The position numbers and the translations under genes are program-made. Under the pieces are notes generated by a model. It made no database searches and was not told where the DNA came from. It worked only from the letters and a program-made list of their open reading frames with translations. Shown one piece after another: positions 25,260-34,747 of a stretch of 64,000 nucleotides of DNA. This stretch comes from Microbispora rosea subsp. aerata (lineage in GTDB: Bacteria > Actinomycetota > Actinomycetes > Streptosporangiales > Streptosporangiaceae), in contig NZ_BMPY01000016.1 in the NCBI RefSeq assembly GCF_014647835.1, positions 94,873-158,872 on the forward strand, read 5' to 3'. Each line of letters opens with the position of its first letter. The first letter of the stretch is position 1.

Positions 25260-26531
25260 CTATTGGACGGCGCTCGCCGCCGTGGTCTGGGCGGCCGTCA
25301 GCGCCTCCCGCGGCGACTGCGACCCGCTCAGCGCGGCCTGCATCGCCTTCCACATCGGCTCGGAGATCTTCGGGTACTTCGTGCCGAGGTTGTCGCCGGT
25401 GCGGCCCTTGGCCGCCCTGACCGCCTCCACCCACACCTTCAGCTCCGGGTTCCGCTCGACCTGCTCGGCCTGCACCTGCTCGGTCGGCGCGATGTACGAC
25501 AGCGTCGTGTCGGTGGTCAGCGAGTTCCCGGTGCTCGCCAGGCACGTCACCAGCTTCTGGGACACGACGTGGCGGGAGGCGTCCCGCTGCACCGGAACGG
25601 TGACGAACTCCCCGCCGGTCGGCGCCGGGGCGGTCCCGCCGTCCTTGGCCGGGATCGGGATGATGCCGTAGTCGAAACCGGTCTTCTTCGCGTTGGCCAG
25701 CTGCCAGGTGCCGTTCTCGCCGAAGGCGTACTCGCCGGTCGCGAACTCCTGCCAGCTCGTGGTCTGGGTGTTGTTGATGACGGAGTTGGGCGCGTACCCC
25801 TTCTTCACCCAGTCGGTCCACAGCGACAGCGCGGCGACCCCCTGCGGCGAATCGAGCTTCGTCAGCTCCGCCCCCGCGCCCCAGAACCACGGCAGGAACT
25901 GGAAGCTGCCCTCCTCGGTGCCGATCGCGGCGAACGTGATGCCCTTCTTGCCCGCCGCCTTCACCTTCTGCAGCGCCGCGGTCAGCGACGCCCAGTCCTT
26001 CACCGACGCCGGGTCCACCCCGGCCTTGTCCAGCACCTCCTTGTTGTAGTAGAGGGCGAGAGTGTTCGCGCCGATCGGGATGCCGTACGTCTTGCCGCCG
26101 AGCCGGCCCGCGGCGAGCAGGTTCGGCGTGACGGCCGATGTGTCGATCTCCGTCTCGTCGGTCGACGTCAGCACCCCCGCCTCGGCGAGCGTCGAGACCA
26201 CCGGGTTGTCCACGACCAGCACGTCGGGCGGGTTGCCCTGCTGGGCCGCGAGCAGGGCCTTGTTGGTGAGGTCGGTGGTGTCGTAGCCGGTCCGCTTGAC
26301 GGTCACCCCGGCCTGGGTGCCGCACCGGGTCAGCAGCTTCACCCACTCGGAGGAGTCGTCGAACTGCGGGTAGGGGTCCCAGATCGTGTAGGTTCCGCCG
26401 CCGGCGGCCCGGCTCGCGCCCGCCGCGGAATCCGCGCCTGAGGATCCGGAGCACGCGGTGAGGCCGCCCGCGACGGCGAGGGCCGCCAGGCCCAGGCAGG
26501 CGGCGCGCCGGCCCCTGTCGAGGCTTTCCAT
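25260..26531 (-). CDS. Sugar-binding lipoprotein of ABC importer
   Basis: A 423-residue family 1 extracellular solute-binding protein. A lipoprotein signal peptide ends in the lipobox LTAC (Cys27). The mature domain shows the usual hinge sequences (for example PPDVLVVDNPVVSTLAEAG, KTYGIPIGANTLALYYNKEV). It sits outside the membrane and delivers sugar to the two permeases encoded downstream. Its place between arabinose-releasing glycosidases and permeases suggests an arabino-oligosaccharide or arabinose-containing ligand (inference). ATG at 26531 has an AAAGGAAA site. Confidence 0.9.
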   Translation of the reverse strand: MESLDRGRRAACLGLAALAVAGGLTACSGSSGADSAAGASRAAGGGTYTIWDPYPQFDDSSEWVKLLTRCGTQAGVTVKRTGYDTTDLTNKALLAAQQGNPPDVLVVDNPVVSTLAEAGVLTSTDETEIDTSAVTPNLLAAGRLGGKTYGIPIGANTLALYYNKEVLDKAGVDPASVKDWASLTAALQKVKAAGKKGITFAAIGTEEGSFQFLPWFWGAGAELTKLDSPQGVAALSLWTDWVKKGYAPNSVINNTQTTSWQEFATGEYAFGENGTWQLANAKKTGFDYGIIPIPAKDGGTAPAPTGGEFVTVPVQRDASRHVVSQKLVTCLASTGNSLTTDTTLSYIAPTEQVQAEQVERNPELKVWVEAVRAAKGRTGDNLGTKYPKISEPMWKAMQAALSGSQSPREALTAAQTTAASAVQ

Positions 26532-26591
26532 GTCGGTGTTTCCTTTCGGTGGCCCGGGTCGGCGACCCGGGCCGGGGAAGACTGGGCCGGC

Positions 26592-28331
26592 TCAGGTGAG
26601 CTGGATGTAGTCCAGTTCGGCGTAGCCGGTGCCGCCGCCGAAGTAGGGTGACCCCTTGGCCAGGCGGATCACGTTGTAGCCCGCCCGCAGGTTCACCGTG
26701 GTGCTGACCGTGGCGCCGAACTGGCCCCACGCGGGGGTGGGCGGGTAGCTGACCGTCGTCCACGGGCCGCCGTTGTACGCCAGCCCTTGCGTGGCGGTGG
26801 CCCCGGTGGCGTTGGCGTAGCCGATGGTCATCGTGTACGCGCGGGCCGTGGGCACGTTCACCACGAAGTCGACGTAGCTGTCGGTGCCGTGGTTGCCGTT
26901 GTTGTTGTCGATGCGCCCCACGTAGCCGCCCTCGGACGCGCTGGAGCTCGTCAGCCGCAGGGCGCGGAAGACGGACGCGTTCTCCGCCTCGTAGCGCTGC
27001 TGGTAGGACGGCACGCCGCCGACCGGCTGGATCACCAGGTTGTAGGCGCTGGTGGCCGACATGTTCGGCACCGAGACGCTGATCTGCCCGTTGCTCACGG
27101 CGTACGTGCCCGTCGAGATGGTCGTGGGCGCGGGGACGGCGGTGAACCGGCCGCTCGCGGGGGTCGACTGCAGGGTCACCCGGACCGAGGAGCCGAGCGC
27201 GCCGATGCCGGTGACGCGGATGGTGTTGGTGCCGGACTCGTTGCCGAAGACCACGCTGACGATCTTGCGGGTGGAGTCGTAGGAGGCGAAGCCGTCCAGG
27301 CCGGTCTGGGTGGCCGGGGTGGTGGTCACCATGCGGCCGGCCATGTCGCCGTACCACTTGTACAGCCACCAGGTGCCGGTCGGCTGGGAGTTGTTGACGA
27401 CCAGCCCGTTCATCGTGCCGTACTCGTACCAGAACGCCCGGTGCGCCATCTCGACCCCGGCGCGCTCGAGTTTGGCGACGTAACTGGCGATCCGGCCGGG
27501 GACGTCCACCTCGCTCGTCGCGGCGTACTCGTTGATCGCGATGCGGCGGGGGCTGATGCCGAGTGAGGACTCCAGGGATCGGTAGTCGGCGATGTCGGCG
27601 GCGATGCGCGCCGGGTCGATCAGCTCGTGCCAGCAGATGATGTCGGGCAGCGTGCCGGTCGCCTTCGCGTTGCTCAGGAACGACGACATCCAGGAGCGGT
27701 TGTAGGTCGCGGTGCTCGGGCCGACGATCGGCGTCGCCGGGTCCAGTGCCCGTACGGCCCGGTAGGTGCGCGTCCAGCCGTCGTTAAAGGACCCGGCGGC
27801 GGAGGTGTTCCACGTCCAGTCGGGCTCGTTCCACAGCTCCCAGCCGATGATGTTGGTCACCGTGGTCGCGTCGCGGCGGGCGCGGACCATCGTGTCCACC
27901 TTGGCCAGCCAGTCGTTCCAGCTCACCCACCTGTACGGGAAGTCGGGGTAGATGTCCGGCATCCGGATGAACTCCCCGGCGCCCACCCGCGTGGCCTGGT
28001 GGGCCACGAGCAGGGAGTCGCCGCCGGGCGGCTGGCCGTTGGGCCTCTGCCCCACGCCGGGGGCGGGCTGCGTGAGCGAGTTGAGCCTCAGCGGCAGCAG
28101 CGCGGAGTCGGCCGGGCGGCCGTTTTCCGCCAGGCCGTACAGGCCGCCGGCGGCGACGTGGGTGACGGGCCGGAAGGGCTGGGCGACGTTCACCGTGAGG
28201 GTGGCGCCCGCCGCCTCGGCGGGGGCCGCGGGGACGGCGGGGACGGCGGCGACCGCGCCCAGCAGCGCCGCCGTGAGGCCGATCACGCGTCCGGCCGTGA
28301 TTCGTCTCGCCGTGGTTCGGGGTCTGCGCAT
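26592..28331 (-). CDS. Secreted clan-A-like glycoside hydrolase with C-terminal CBM35/CBM6 domain
   Basis: A 579-residue secreted protein. The signal peptide (residues 1-40) ends in AEA. The catalytic part looks like a TIM-barrel glycosidase: an acid/base-like NEP motif in IIGWELWNEPDW (about residue 165) and a second Glu in RIAINEYAATS (about residue 265), a clan GH-A pattern closest to GH39-like or GH30-like enzymes; I cannot fix the family. A beta-sandwich linker follows, then from about residue 440 a CBM35/CBM6-type module (YEAENA ... GGYVGRIDNNNGNHG ... YAELDYIQL). It lies between the GH127 and transporter genes, so it probably liberates the oligosaccharide they handle. ATG at 28331 follows GAGGTAG. 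Confidence 0.8.
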   Translation of the reverse strand: MRRPRTTARRITAGRVIGLTAALLGAVAAVPAVPAAPAEAAGATLTVNVAQPFRPVTHVAAGGLYGLAENGRPADSALLPLRLNSLTQPAPGVGQRPNGQPPGGDSLLVAHQATRVGAGEFIRMPDIYPDFPYRWVSWNDWLAKVDTMVRARRDATTVTNIIGWELWNEPDWTWNTSAAGSFNDGWTRTYRAVRALDPATPIVGPSTATYNRSWMSSFLSNAKATGTLPDIICWHELIDPARIAADIADYRSLESSLGISPRRIAINEYAATSEVDVPGRIASYVAKLERAGVEMAHRAFWYEYGTMNGLVVNNSQPTGTWWLYKWYGDMAGRMVTTTPATQTGLDGFASYDSTRKIVSVVFGNESGTNTIRVTGIGALGSSVRVTLQSTPASGRFTAVPAPTTISTGTYAVSNGQISVSVPNMSATSAYNLVIQPVGGVPSYQQRYEAENASVFRALRLTSSSASEGGYVGRIDNNNGNHGTDSYVDFVVNVPTARAYTMTIGYANATGATATQGLAYNGGPWTTVSYPPTPAWGQFGATVSTTVNLRAGYNVIRLAKGSPYFGGGTGYAELDYIQLT

Positions 28332-28407
28332 GAACTACCTCGCTCTTTCTGCGCTCAGGGTGGAGGGCCCGGGGAGAAGGCCCGGGGTAGAGCAGGAGGT
28401 GGAGCGG

Positions 28408-30360
28408 TCATCCGGCGGCGGCGACCGGAATCCAGACCCGCATCGGGCCCTCGCTCCGGTTGCCCCACAGGAAGTACGGCACCGCCGTGAGCGTGAGCGG
28501 CGGACCCGTCCGCTCCCGCCCGGCTCCGGCGGCGTACAGCGATTCCCCGGTGTGCGCGACCAGCCCCTTCGCAGTGATCACGACCGGGATGTCCGGCAGG
28601 TCCTCCCGGTGACCCGCCGTGATCGGCGCGGCGAGGTCGAGCCGGACGTCCTCGAGGATCGTGCCGGGCGGCAGGTCGGCCTGCTCCAGGCAGTACACGA
28701 GCGGGCCGCGGGCCAGGGCGACGCAGCCGCGCACCGCGTCGACCCGCGGGTGGGCGGTCACCTGCCGGACCGGCATGTCCAGGTCGAGGACGACGACGGT
28801 GCCCGCCGTCCAGGCCCGGGTGAGCCGGACGTAACCGTCCCGCGCGGGCACCCGGACCGGTTCGCCCCCGACGCTCACCGCGTACGTGTCGCACCAGGCG
28901 GGCACGCGCAGCGCGAGCGTCCACGCGCCGCCGTCCCCGCCGGGCTCGGCGACCTCCAGTTCGACGCGGCCGTGCCAGGGGTAGTCCGTGCGCATCTCCA
29001 CCCGGCGCCCCCGCGGCGCCTCCAGCGAGGCGTCGCCGTACAGGTGGATCTGCAGGCCGCCGTCGTCGGCGGTCGCCAGGTAGCCGGGCAGCGAGGCCAT
29101 GAGCCTGGCGATGTTCGGCGGGCAGCAGGCGCACGAGTACCAGGGCAGCCGCCGCGCCGCCGCCTCCTCGCCCCCGCTCGCGTGCCCGGTGCGCACCTGC
29201 AGGGGGTTGGAGTAGAAGAAACGCCTGCCGTCGCGGGACACGGCCGCGGCGAACGCGTTGTACAGCACCCGCTCCATCTCGTCGGCGTAGCGGGCCCGGC
29301 CGGTCGCCAGCAGCAGCCGCCAGTTCCACTGGAAGCTCGCGATGGCCGCGCAGGTCTCGCCGTAGGCCCGGTCGGGCGGCAGCTCGTACGGGTCGCCGTA
29401 CGCCTCCTCGCGGTGGCGCGAGCCGTGGGCGCCGGTGACGTAGGTCCGCGTGTGGAAGGCGTCGGCCCACAACCGCTCCGCCGCGTCCAGCAGGGTCAGG
29501 TCGCCGGTCTCCACGGCCACGTCGACCATCCCGGCCAGCAGGTACAACTGGCGTACGGCGTGGCCCGCGACCTCCCGCACCTCGCGTACGGGCTGGTGGT
29601 CCTGGTAGTAGCGGGAGCCGAACCGGCCGTGGCCGAGCAGGCCGCGCCCCCGCAGGTCGAGGAAGCGCCGCGCGAGGTCCAGGTAGGGCCGGTGGCCGGT
29701 CAGCCGGTACAGCTCGGCGAGCGCGGTCTCGATCTCGGGATGCCCGCAGACCTCCTCCACGCCGTCCGGGCCGAACCGCTCCACCAGCAGGTCGGCGAAG
29801 CGCCGGGCCACGGTCACCAGCGCGGGGCTCGCGCCGGTGCGGCCCGCCGCGACGGCCGCCTGGATGAGGTGGCCGGCGCAGTACAGCTCGTGGCTCCACT
29901 CCGGCTTGCGCCACCGCTCGTCCGGCGCGACGACGGTGAAGTAGGAGTTGAGGTAGCCGTCCGCCTGCTGGGCGCGGGCGAGCAGCGCGGTCGTGCTCTC
30001 CACGAACGACCGCAGGCCGGCGTCCCGCGGCGAGGTCGCGAGCTGCCAGGCCGCCGCCTCCAGGGTCTTGTGGACGTCGGAGTCGGCGAACCACATGCCG
30101 GCGAAGTCGTGGCCGTCCTCCCCCGCGGCGGCGCGGAGGTTGCCGAGGTTGCCGTACGCGTGGAGGTTGTCCACGCAGTGCGGCAGGGTGCGCTCGGCGT
30201 TGCGCCGCCGCCACCGCCCGAGCAGGCCCTCCGCCCCCAGCCGGACCCGGTCGAGGCCGAGCGGCCGCAGCGCGGACAGCGCCGCCGGGGTCGGGGCGAC
30301 GGGCCCGGCGGCCTCCTGGAGACCGGCCGCGGCCGGGATTTCGAGCTTCTGCTGGGTCAT
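28408..30360 (-). CDS. GH127 beta-L-arabinofuranosidase
   Basis: A 650-residue cytoplasmic enzyme (no signal peptide) of family GH127, which removes beta-L-arabinofuranose from arabino-oligosaccharides. The (alpha/alpha)6 barrel shows HCVDNLHAYGN near the start. The zinc-cysteine site SCACCPPNIAR (about residues 406-416) contains the nucleophile Cys and ligand Cys residues, and YGETCAAIASF (about 336) supplies the metal-binding Glu. It is the first gene of the operon read away from the LacI gene. Codons about 22-78 are duplicated exactly at 19838-20005. Confidence 0.9.
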   Translation of the reverse strand: MTQQKLEIPAAAGLQEAAGPVAPTPAALSALRPLGLDRVRLGAEGLLGRWRRRNAERTLPHCVDNLHAYGNLGNLRAAAGEDGHDFAGMWFADSDVHKTLEAAAWQLATSPRDAGLRSFVESTTALLARAQQADGYLNSYFTVVAPDERWRKPEWSHELYCAGHLIQAAVAAGRTGASPALVTVARRFADLLVERFGPDGVEEVCGHPEIETALAELYRLTGHRPYLDLARRFLDLRGRGLLGHGRFGSRYYQDHQPVREVREVAGHAVRQLYLLAGMVDVAVETGDLTLLDAAERLWADAFHTRTYVTGAHGSRHREEAYGDPYELPPDRAYGETCAAIASFQWNWRLLLATGRARYADEMERVLYNAFAAAVSRDGRRFFYSNPLQVRTGHASGGEEAAARRLPWYSCACCPPNIARLMASLPGYLATADDGGLQIHLYGDASLEAPRGRRVEMRTDYPWHGRVELEVAEPGGDGGAWTLALRVPAWCDTYAVSVGGEPVRVPARDGYVRLTRAWTAGTVVVLDLDMPVRQVTAHPRVDAVRGCVALARGPLVYCLEQADLPPGTILEDVRLDLAAPITAGHREDLPDIPVVITAKGLVAHTGESLYAAGAGRERTGPPLTLTAVPYFLWGNRSEGPMRVWIPVAAAG

Positions 30361-30430
30361 TCCTGATCTCTCGTGTCGTGACGCGGGACGTGTGAGACTC
30401 CGCCCGGGACGGACTATGCAAGGAAAATTA

Positions 30431-30444
30431 GGAAAACGGTTGCC
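30431..30444. promoter_or_regulatory. LacI-type operator between GH127 operon and lacI-like gene
   Basis: GGAAAACGGTTGCC is an imperfect palindrome around a central CG with 10 of 14 symmetric positions, 70 bp upstream of GH127 and 127 bp upstream of the LacI gene. A related GGAAAAACGTTTTCC lies just after the LacI gene. Confidence 0.5.
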
Positions 30445-30509
30445 GGAAAAGTATCAACGCCCACCTAGGCCGTCAATAGCCGGTTTCCCGTGGGCTGCGA
30501 GAGAGACCG

Positions 30510-30529
30510 GCGCCGGAACGGTCCGGCGC
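30510..30529. promoter_or_regulatory. Inverted repeat in the leader of the LacI-family gene
   Basis: GCGCCGGA (30510-30517) and TCCGGCGC (30522-30529) form a perfect 8-bp inverted repeat with a four-base loop, 41 bp before the LacI start. It could be an RNA hairpin or an operator half-pair. Confidence 0.35.
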
Positions 30530-30570
30530 TAGAGTGGAGCGCGGCAACGCCATCGGAAAGTGGAGGAAAT

Positions 30571-31587
30571 GTGGGAAAACTGGAGCGTCACGCCACGATC
30601 GCCGACGTCGCGGCACTGGCCGGCGTGTCGGTGGGCACGGCTTCCAAGGCGCTCAACGGACGCGGATCGCTGCGGGAGGAGACCCGCATGCGCGTCCGGG
30701 AGGCCGCGCGGCAGCTCAGCTTCGAGGCGAACGCCGGTGCCCGCAGCCTGCACTCCGGCCGCACCTACACCGTCGGCATGATCACCACGGATACGATCGG
30801 CCGGTTCAGCATCCCCGTCCTGATCGGCGCCGAGGACGCGCTGGGCGCCGGGGAGATGTCGGTCTTCCTCTGCGACGGGCGGGACGACCCGATCCGCGAG
30901 CAGTACTACGTCAAGACGCTGCTCAGCCGCCGGGTCGACGGGATCATCGTGACCGGCCGGCGCACCGAGGCGCGCGCGCCCATCGCCGCGGACCTGCCCG
31001 TGCCGGTGGTGTACGCCTTCATCAGCTCGACCGACCCCGCCGACTGCTCGGTGGTCCCGGACGAGGCGGGCGGCGCCCGTAAGGCCGTCGAGCACCTGCT
31101 GGCCGTCGGCCGCATTCGCATCGCGCACGTCACGGGGCCGGAGCATCACAACTCCGCCCGGGTGCGCGCGGCGGCGGCGATGGAGCGGCTGGCGGAGGAC
31201 GGGCTCGAACCGGCGGCGCCCGCGCTGTTCGGCGCCTGGAGCGAGGCCTGGGGACGCCAGGCCGTCGGCATCCTGCTGGCCGGGCGCACGGACTTCGACG
31301 CGGTCTTCTGCGGCAGCGACCAGATCGCACGCGGCGTGTGCGACGCGCTGCGCGCGGCGGGCCGCCGGGTCCCGCAGGACGTCGCCCTCGTCGGCTTCGA
31401 CAACTGGGACGTCATGGTCGAGGGCTGCCAGCCGCCGCTAACCAGCGTCGACATGAACCTCGAAGGGCTGGGGCGGTCGGCGGCCGAGATGCTCCTGGCC
31501 GCCATCAACGGCTCCCCCGCCCCCGGCCGGCACGCCCTGCCCTGCCATCTCGTCGTCCGCGAGTCGAGCGCGGTCCCGCTGCCGTAG
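30571..31587 (+). CDS. LacI family transcriptional regulator
   Basis: A 338-residue repressor. The helix-turn-helix and hinge are at residues 6-60 (TIADVAALAGVSVGTASKAL, then ARSLHSGRTYTVGMI), followed by a periplasmic-binding-protein-like effector domain (VDGIIVTGRR, VALVGFDNWD). GTG at 30571 is preceded by GGAGGAAAT. It is divergent from the GH127/ABC operon and almost certainly controls it through the CG-centred palindrome between them; the inducer is probably an arabinose-containing sugar. A second palindrome just downstream may let it also affect the amidase gene. Confidence 0.9.
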   Translation: MGKLERHATIADVAALAGVSVGTASKALNGRGSLREETRMRVREAARQLSFEANAGARSLHSGRTYTVGMITTDTIGRFSIPVLIGAEDALGAGEMSVFLCDGRDDPIREQYYVKTLLSRRVDGIIVTGRRTEARAPIAADLPVPVVYAFISSTDPADCSVVPDEAGGARKAVEHLLAVGRIRIAHVTGPEHHNSARVRAAAAMERLAEDGLEPAAPALFGAWSEAWGRQAVGILLAGRTDFDAVFCGSDQIARGVCDALRAAGRRVPQDVALVGFDNWDVMVEGCQPPLTSVDMNLEGLGRSAAEMLLAAINGSPAPGRHALPCHLVVRESSAVPLP

Positions 31588-31621
31588 CCCGCTCCCGGGA
31601 GACGCTCGCAAGCCCCGCTCA

Positions 31622-31636
31622 GGAAAAACGTTTTCC
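31622..31636. promoter_or_regulatory. GGAAAAACGTTTTCC LacI-like operator
   Basis: A CG-centred AT-rich palindrome (core AAAACGTTTT) 35 bp after the LacI gene stop, followed within 4 bp by the half-site-like GAACGCTTTCC. It lies 357 bp before the amidase gene. The rest of 31588-31992 has no recognisable gene. Confidence 0.5.
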
Positions 31637-31992
31637 GCGAACGCTTTCCCCGGGAAGGCCGGACGGAGGCCGTACGCGCATCGCGGCGGCCGTACGTGCG
31701 GACGGGAGGGCTCGGACGGCTCTCGTGGGGTGTCCGCGACGTTCCGGCCGGCGGCTCCGCGGTCGTCCGGCCGCCGGCGGCGCCCTCGACGCGCGGGCGC
31801 GGAAATTCCTCGCCGCGCGCAGGGGGACGGCGGTCCGGAGTCCGGCGAGGATTTTCATCTGACTCGGCCTGTCTGGCGAGAAGTTACGATCTCGACGAGA
31901 TTTGCGGCACGCGCTGGCGCACGGCCGCGCGCGGCGGTGTGATTGCCCCGGCCCGATCACCCCACGGGCATTCGAGAAGGGGTCGCACAACG

Positions 31993-34446
31993 GTGAGAAC
32001 TTCACATCGCGGCATCGCCGTCGCGGTCGTCGCGGCGGCGGCGCTGCTCCCCGCGGCGCCCGCCGTCCTGGCCTCCGCCGCCACGTCCGCTCCGCGGGTC
32101 TCCTGCGCTGCGACGCTGTCGGCGCCCACGCGCGAGGCGGCCTTCGGCGAGGCGGCCAAGGCGACGGGCGTGCCGGAACCGCTGCTGAAGGCCGTGGCGT
32201 ACATGCTGTCCCGCTGGGACGACCACCGGGGCAGGCCGAGCTCCGACGGCGGCTACGGCGTGTTCAACCTCGGCGACCGGGCGCCCGAGTCGTGGGACGG
32301 CTCCGGAAAGGGACACGCCGCCGAGGCCACGAGCCAGCTCACGGCGGCGGCCGAGCTGACCGGCCTGACGCCCGACGCGCTGCGCCGGGAGCCGAACGCC
32401 AACATCTGCGGCGGCGCGGCGCTCCTGGCCTCCTACCACACGGGCGGCGACGGCCTGGCCTCCTGGCGTGACGCCGTGGCGCGCTTCGGCGGGAAGAAGA
32501 ACTTCGTCCGGCAGGTCTACCAGACCCTGCGCGAGGGCAAGAGCCGCGTCACCTCCGACGGCGAGACGGTGACGCTCGCCGCCCACGACTCGGTCGCCCC
32601 GCCGCGGGTCACGACGGCGGCCGACCCGCGCGTGGACTGCCCGCCCGACCTCGACTGCGAGTGGCTGGAGGCGCCGTACGCCAAGGGCTCGGCGAACCTG
32701 CCGGACAACACCACCGACTACGGCAACCACGACATCGCCGACCGGACCGGGCCGGGCGGGCCCAAGCTGAACTACATCGTCATCCACGACACCGAGGGCT
32801 ACTACGAACCCTCCGTCCGGCTCGTACAGGATCCCACCTATCTGGCGTGGAACTACACCATCCGCTCCTCCGACGGGCACATCGCCCAGCACCTCGACCC
32901 GAAGGACGTCGGCTGGCACGCCGGCAACTGGTACGTCAACATGCACGCCATCGGCATCGAGCACGAGGGCTTCGCCGGCACCGCCACGTGGTTCACCGAG
33001 TCGATGTACCAGACCTCGGCCGCGCTGGTGAAACACCTCGCCGCCAAGTACGGCATCCCCCTCGACCGGGCGCACGTCATCGGCCACGACCAGGTGCCGG
33101 GCACCGTGCTCGGGGCCACCAAGAGCATGCACTGGGACCCCGGGCCGTACTGGGACTGGGACCACTACTTCGAACTGCTCGGCGCCCCGATCGGCGCGAA
33201 CCGCGCCGCGACGACGGACGTCGCCCCCGGCGACGTGGTGGAGGTCCGCACCGGCTACGCGGACAACCCCCAGCCGCTGACCGGCTGCGCCGCCGCGTCC
33301 CCGCCCTCCCCCGACTGCGTCCCCGGGGCCGGCGCCAACTTCCTGCCCCTCCACCAGTCGCCGTCGGCGACCGCGCCGCTCGCCGCCGACCCCGGCTGGA
33401 GACCCGGCTCCACCGCGGGCACGACGTACGCGAGCGACATCAGCGCCCGCGTCGTCTCCGGTCACAAGTTCGTCGTCGCGCAGGTGCGGGGCGACTGGCT
33501 CGGCGTGTGGTGGGCCGGCTCGCTGGCCTGGCTGCACAACCCCGCCGACCGTCCCGTCGTGGTCCGCGCCCGGGCGAAGACCGTCACCGTGAAGGCAGGG
33601 GCGACCGCTCCCGCCGCCGTGTACGGCCGGGCCTACCCCGAGGCCGCCGCCTACGCCGGCACCGGCATCCCGGTCCAGGCCCTGTCGCCGCTGGAGTACA
33701 CGATCCCGGCCGGCCAGACGTACGCCGTCAGCGACGACGACGTGGTCACCGACTACTACCGGGCGGTGTCGTTCGACGGGTCGGCCCCCGGCGACCGCAC
33801 CGACCTCAAGGGCCAGGACCGCTACTACCAGCTCTGGTACGCCCACCGCCAGGTCTTCGTCCGCGCCGCCGACGTGGACCTGCACGACGCGCGGCGGTCG
33901 CCGGTGTCCGGCACCACGCCGCCGGCGATCAGCGGGTCCGCCAGGGTCGGCGGCGAACTCACCGCGTCCCCCGGCACCTGGTCGCGGCAGGTGGCGGGCT
34001 TCACCTACCAGTGGTACGTGAACGGCGAGGCCGTCTCCGGGGCCACCGGGCCGGCGTACCGGCCGCGTGCCGCGGACCTCGGCAAGAGGGTGGCGGTCGA
34101 GGTGACCGTCGACGACCCCTACTTCACGCCCGCGTCGGCCAGGTCGGCGGCCACCGCGCCGGTCGCCCCGGGCACGTTCACCCTGGCCGAGCCGCCGGCG
34201 GTGACCGGCACGCCGAAGATCGGCCGCATGCTGAAGGCGTCGCCCGGCGTCTGGACCCCTTCGCCCCGCACGGTCGCGTACCAGTGGCTGCGTGACGGCG
34301 TCCCGGTCAAGGGCGCGACGAGCCGGACCTACCATCTCAAGGGCCACGACCGCGGCGCCCGCGTCGCCGTACGGGTGACCGTGTCGGCGAAGGCGTACGC
34401 GAAGGCCACCGCCACCTCGGCGGCGACCCGCCCGGTGACGCCCTGA
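31993..34446 (+). CDS. Secreted N-acetylmuramoyl-L-alanine amidase with Ig-like C-terminal repeats
   Basis: An 817-residue secreted cell-wall hydrolase. A signal peptide of about 30 residues is followed by a helical N-terminal domain. An Amidase_2 (zinc, T7-lysozyme-like) domain spans about 255-400, with the first His in NYIVIHDTEGYY and later residues in HAIGIEHEGF and VIGHDQVPG. Next comes a beta-rich region with SH3-like character (about 415-640), then two immunoglobulin-like repeats, each with SPGxW, YQWY/YQWL and AAxxGKRV or GHDRGARV. It cleaves the lactyl amide of peptidoglycan. GTG at 31993 follows GAGAAGG; the upstream extension of the frame lacks a signal peptide start. A perfect terminator follows. 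Confidence 0.86.
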   Translation: MRTSHRGIAVAVVAAAALLPAAPAVLASAATSAPRVSCAATLSAPTREAAFGEAAKATGVPEPLLKAVAYMLSRWDDHRGRPSSDGGYGVFNLGDRAPESWDGSGKGHAAEATSQLTAAAELTGLTPDALRREPNANICGGAALLASYHTGGDGLASWRDAVARFGGKKNFVRQVYQTLREGKSRVTSDGETVTLAAHDSVAPPRVTTAADPRVDCPPDLDCEWLEAPYAKGSANLPDNTTDYGNHDIADRTGPGGPKLNYIVIHDTEGYYEPSVRLVQDPTYLAWNYTIRSSDGHIAQHLDPKDVGWHAGNWYVNMHAIGIEHEGFAGTATWFTESMYQTSAALVKHLAAKYGIPLDRAHVIGHDQVPGTVLGATKSMHWDPGPYWDWDHYFELLGAPIGANRAATTDVAPGDVVEVRTGYADNPQPLTGCAAASPPSPDCVPGAGANFLPLHQSPSATAPLAADPGWRPGSTAGTTYASDISARVVSGHKFVVAQVRGDWLGVWWAGSLAWLHNPADRPVVVRARAKTVTVKAGATAPAAVYGRAYPEAAAYAGTGIPVQALSPLEYTIPAGQTYAVSDDDVVTDYYRAVSFDGSAPGDRTDLKGQDRYYQLWYAHRQVFVRAADVDLHDARRSPVSGTTPPAISGSARVGGELTASPGTWSRQVAGFTYQWYVNGEAVSGATGPAYRPRAADLGKRVAVEVTVDDPYFTPASARSAATAPVAPGTFTLAEPPAVTGTPKIGRMLKASPGVWTPSPRTVAYQWLRDGVPVKGATSRTYHLKGHDRGARVAVRVTVSAKAYAKATATSAATRPVTP

Positions 34447-34504
34447 CACGACAGCCCGCTGGCGCGGCGGACGACGCCCGGATGCCGACGAGGCGCCGAG
34501 CAGC

Positions 34505-34543
34505 GGACCGGCCGGGGCCGCTACCAGCAGCCCCGGCCGGTCC
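34505..34543 (+). terminator. Strong terminator after the amidase gene
   Basis: A perfect 14-bp stem (GGACCGGCCGGGGC at 34505-34518, complement at 34530-34543), loop of 11 bases, 58 bp past the stop. The following 34544-34747 contains no recognisable gene. Confidence 0.82.
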
Positions 34544-34747
34544 ACACCGGTCAGAAAGCCCGCCTTTGTGTCACAAACCAAGACTTCATGTTGTCCGCGA
34601 GGCCTGGCCTGCGGCCCCAGCGGCTTTACAATGCGTGGTCAAGACCCTCTCGGTTGGAAAGAGCTTCTACCAGGGGGAAGGAAACCACATCGAGCCATGT
34701 CGGCCGCCTTTGGCGCGCACATGACTACTCCATGTAACCTCCTGGCC

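Noticed and set aside
31588-31992. c-di-AMP (ydaO-type) riboswitch before the amidase gene
   Set aside because: Such riboswitches often precede actinobacterial wall hydrolases, but I could not find the conserved core segments here.
34544-34747. tRNA or structured RNA before the 168-residue unknown gene
   Set aside because: No cloverleaf or conserved riboswitch core could be formed from the sequence.
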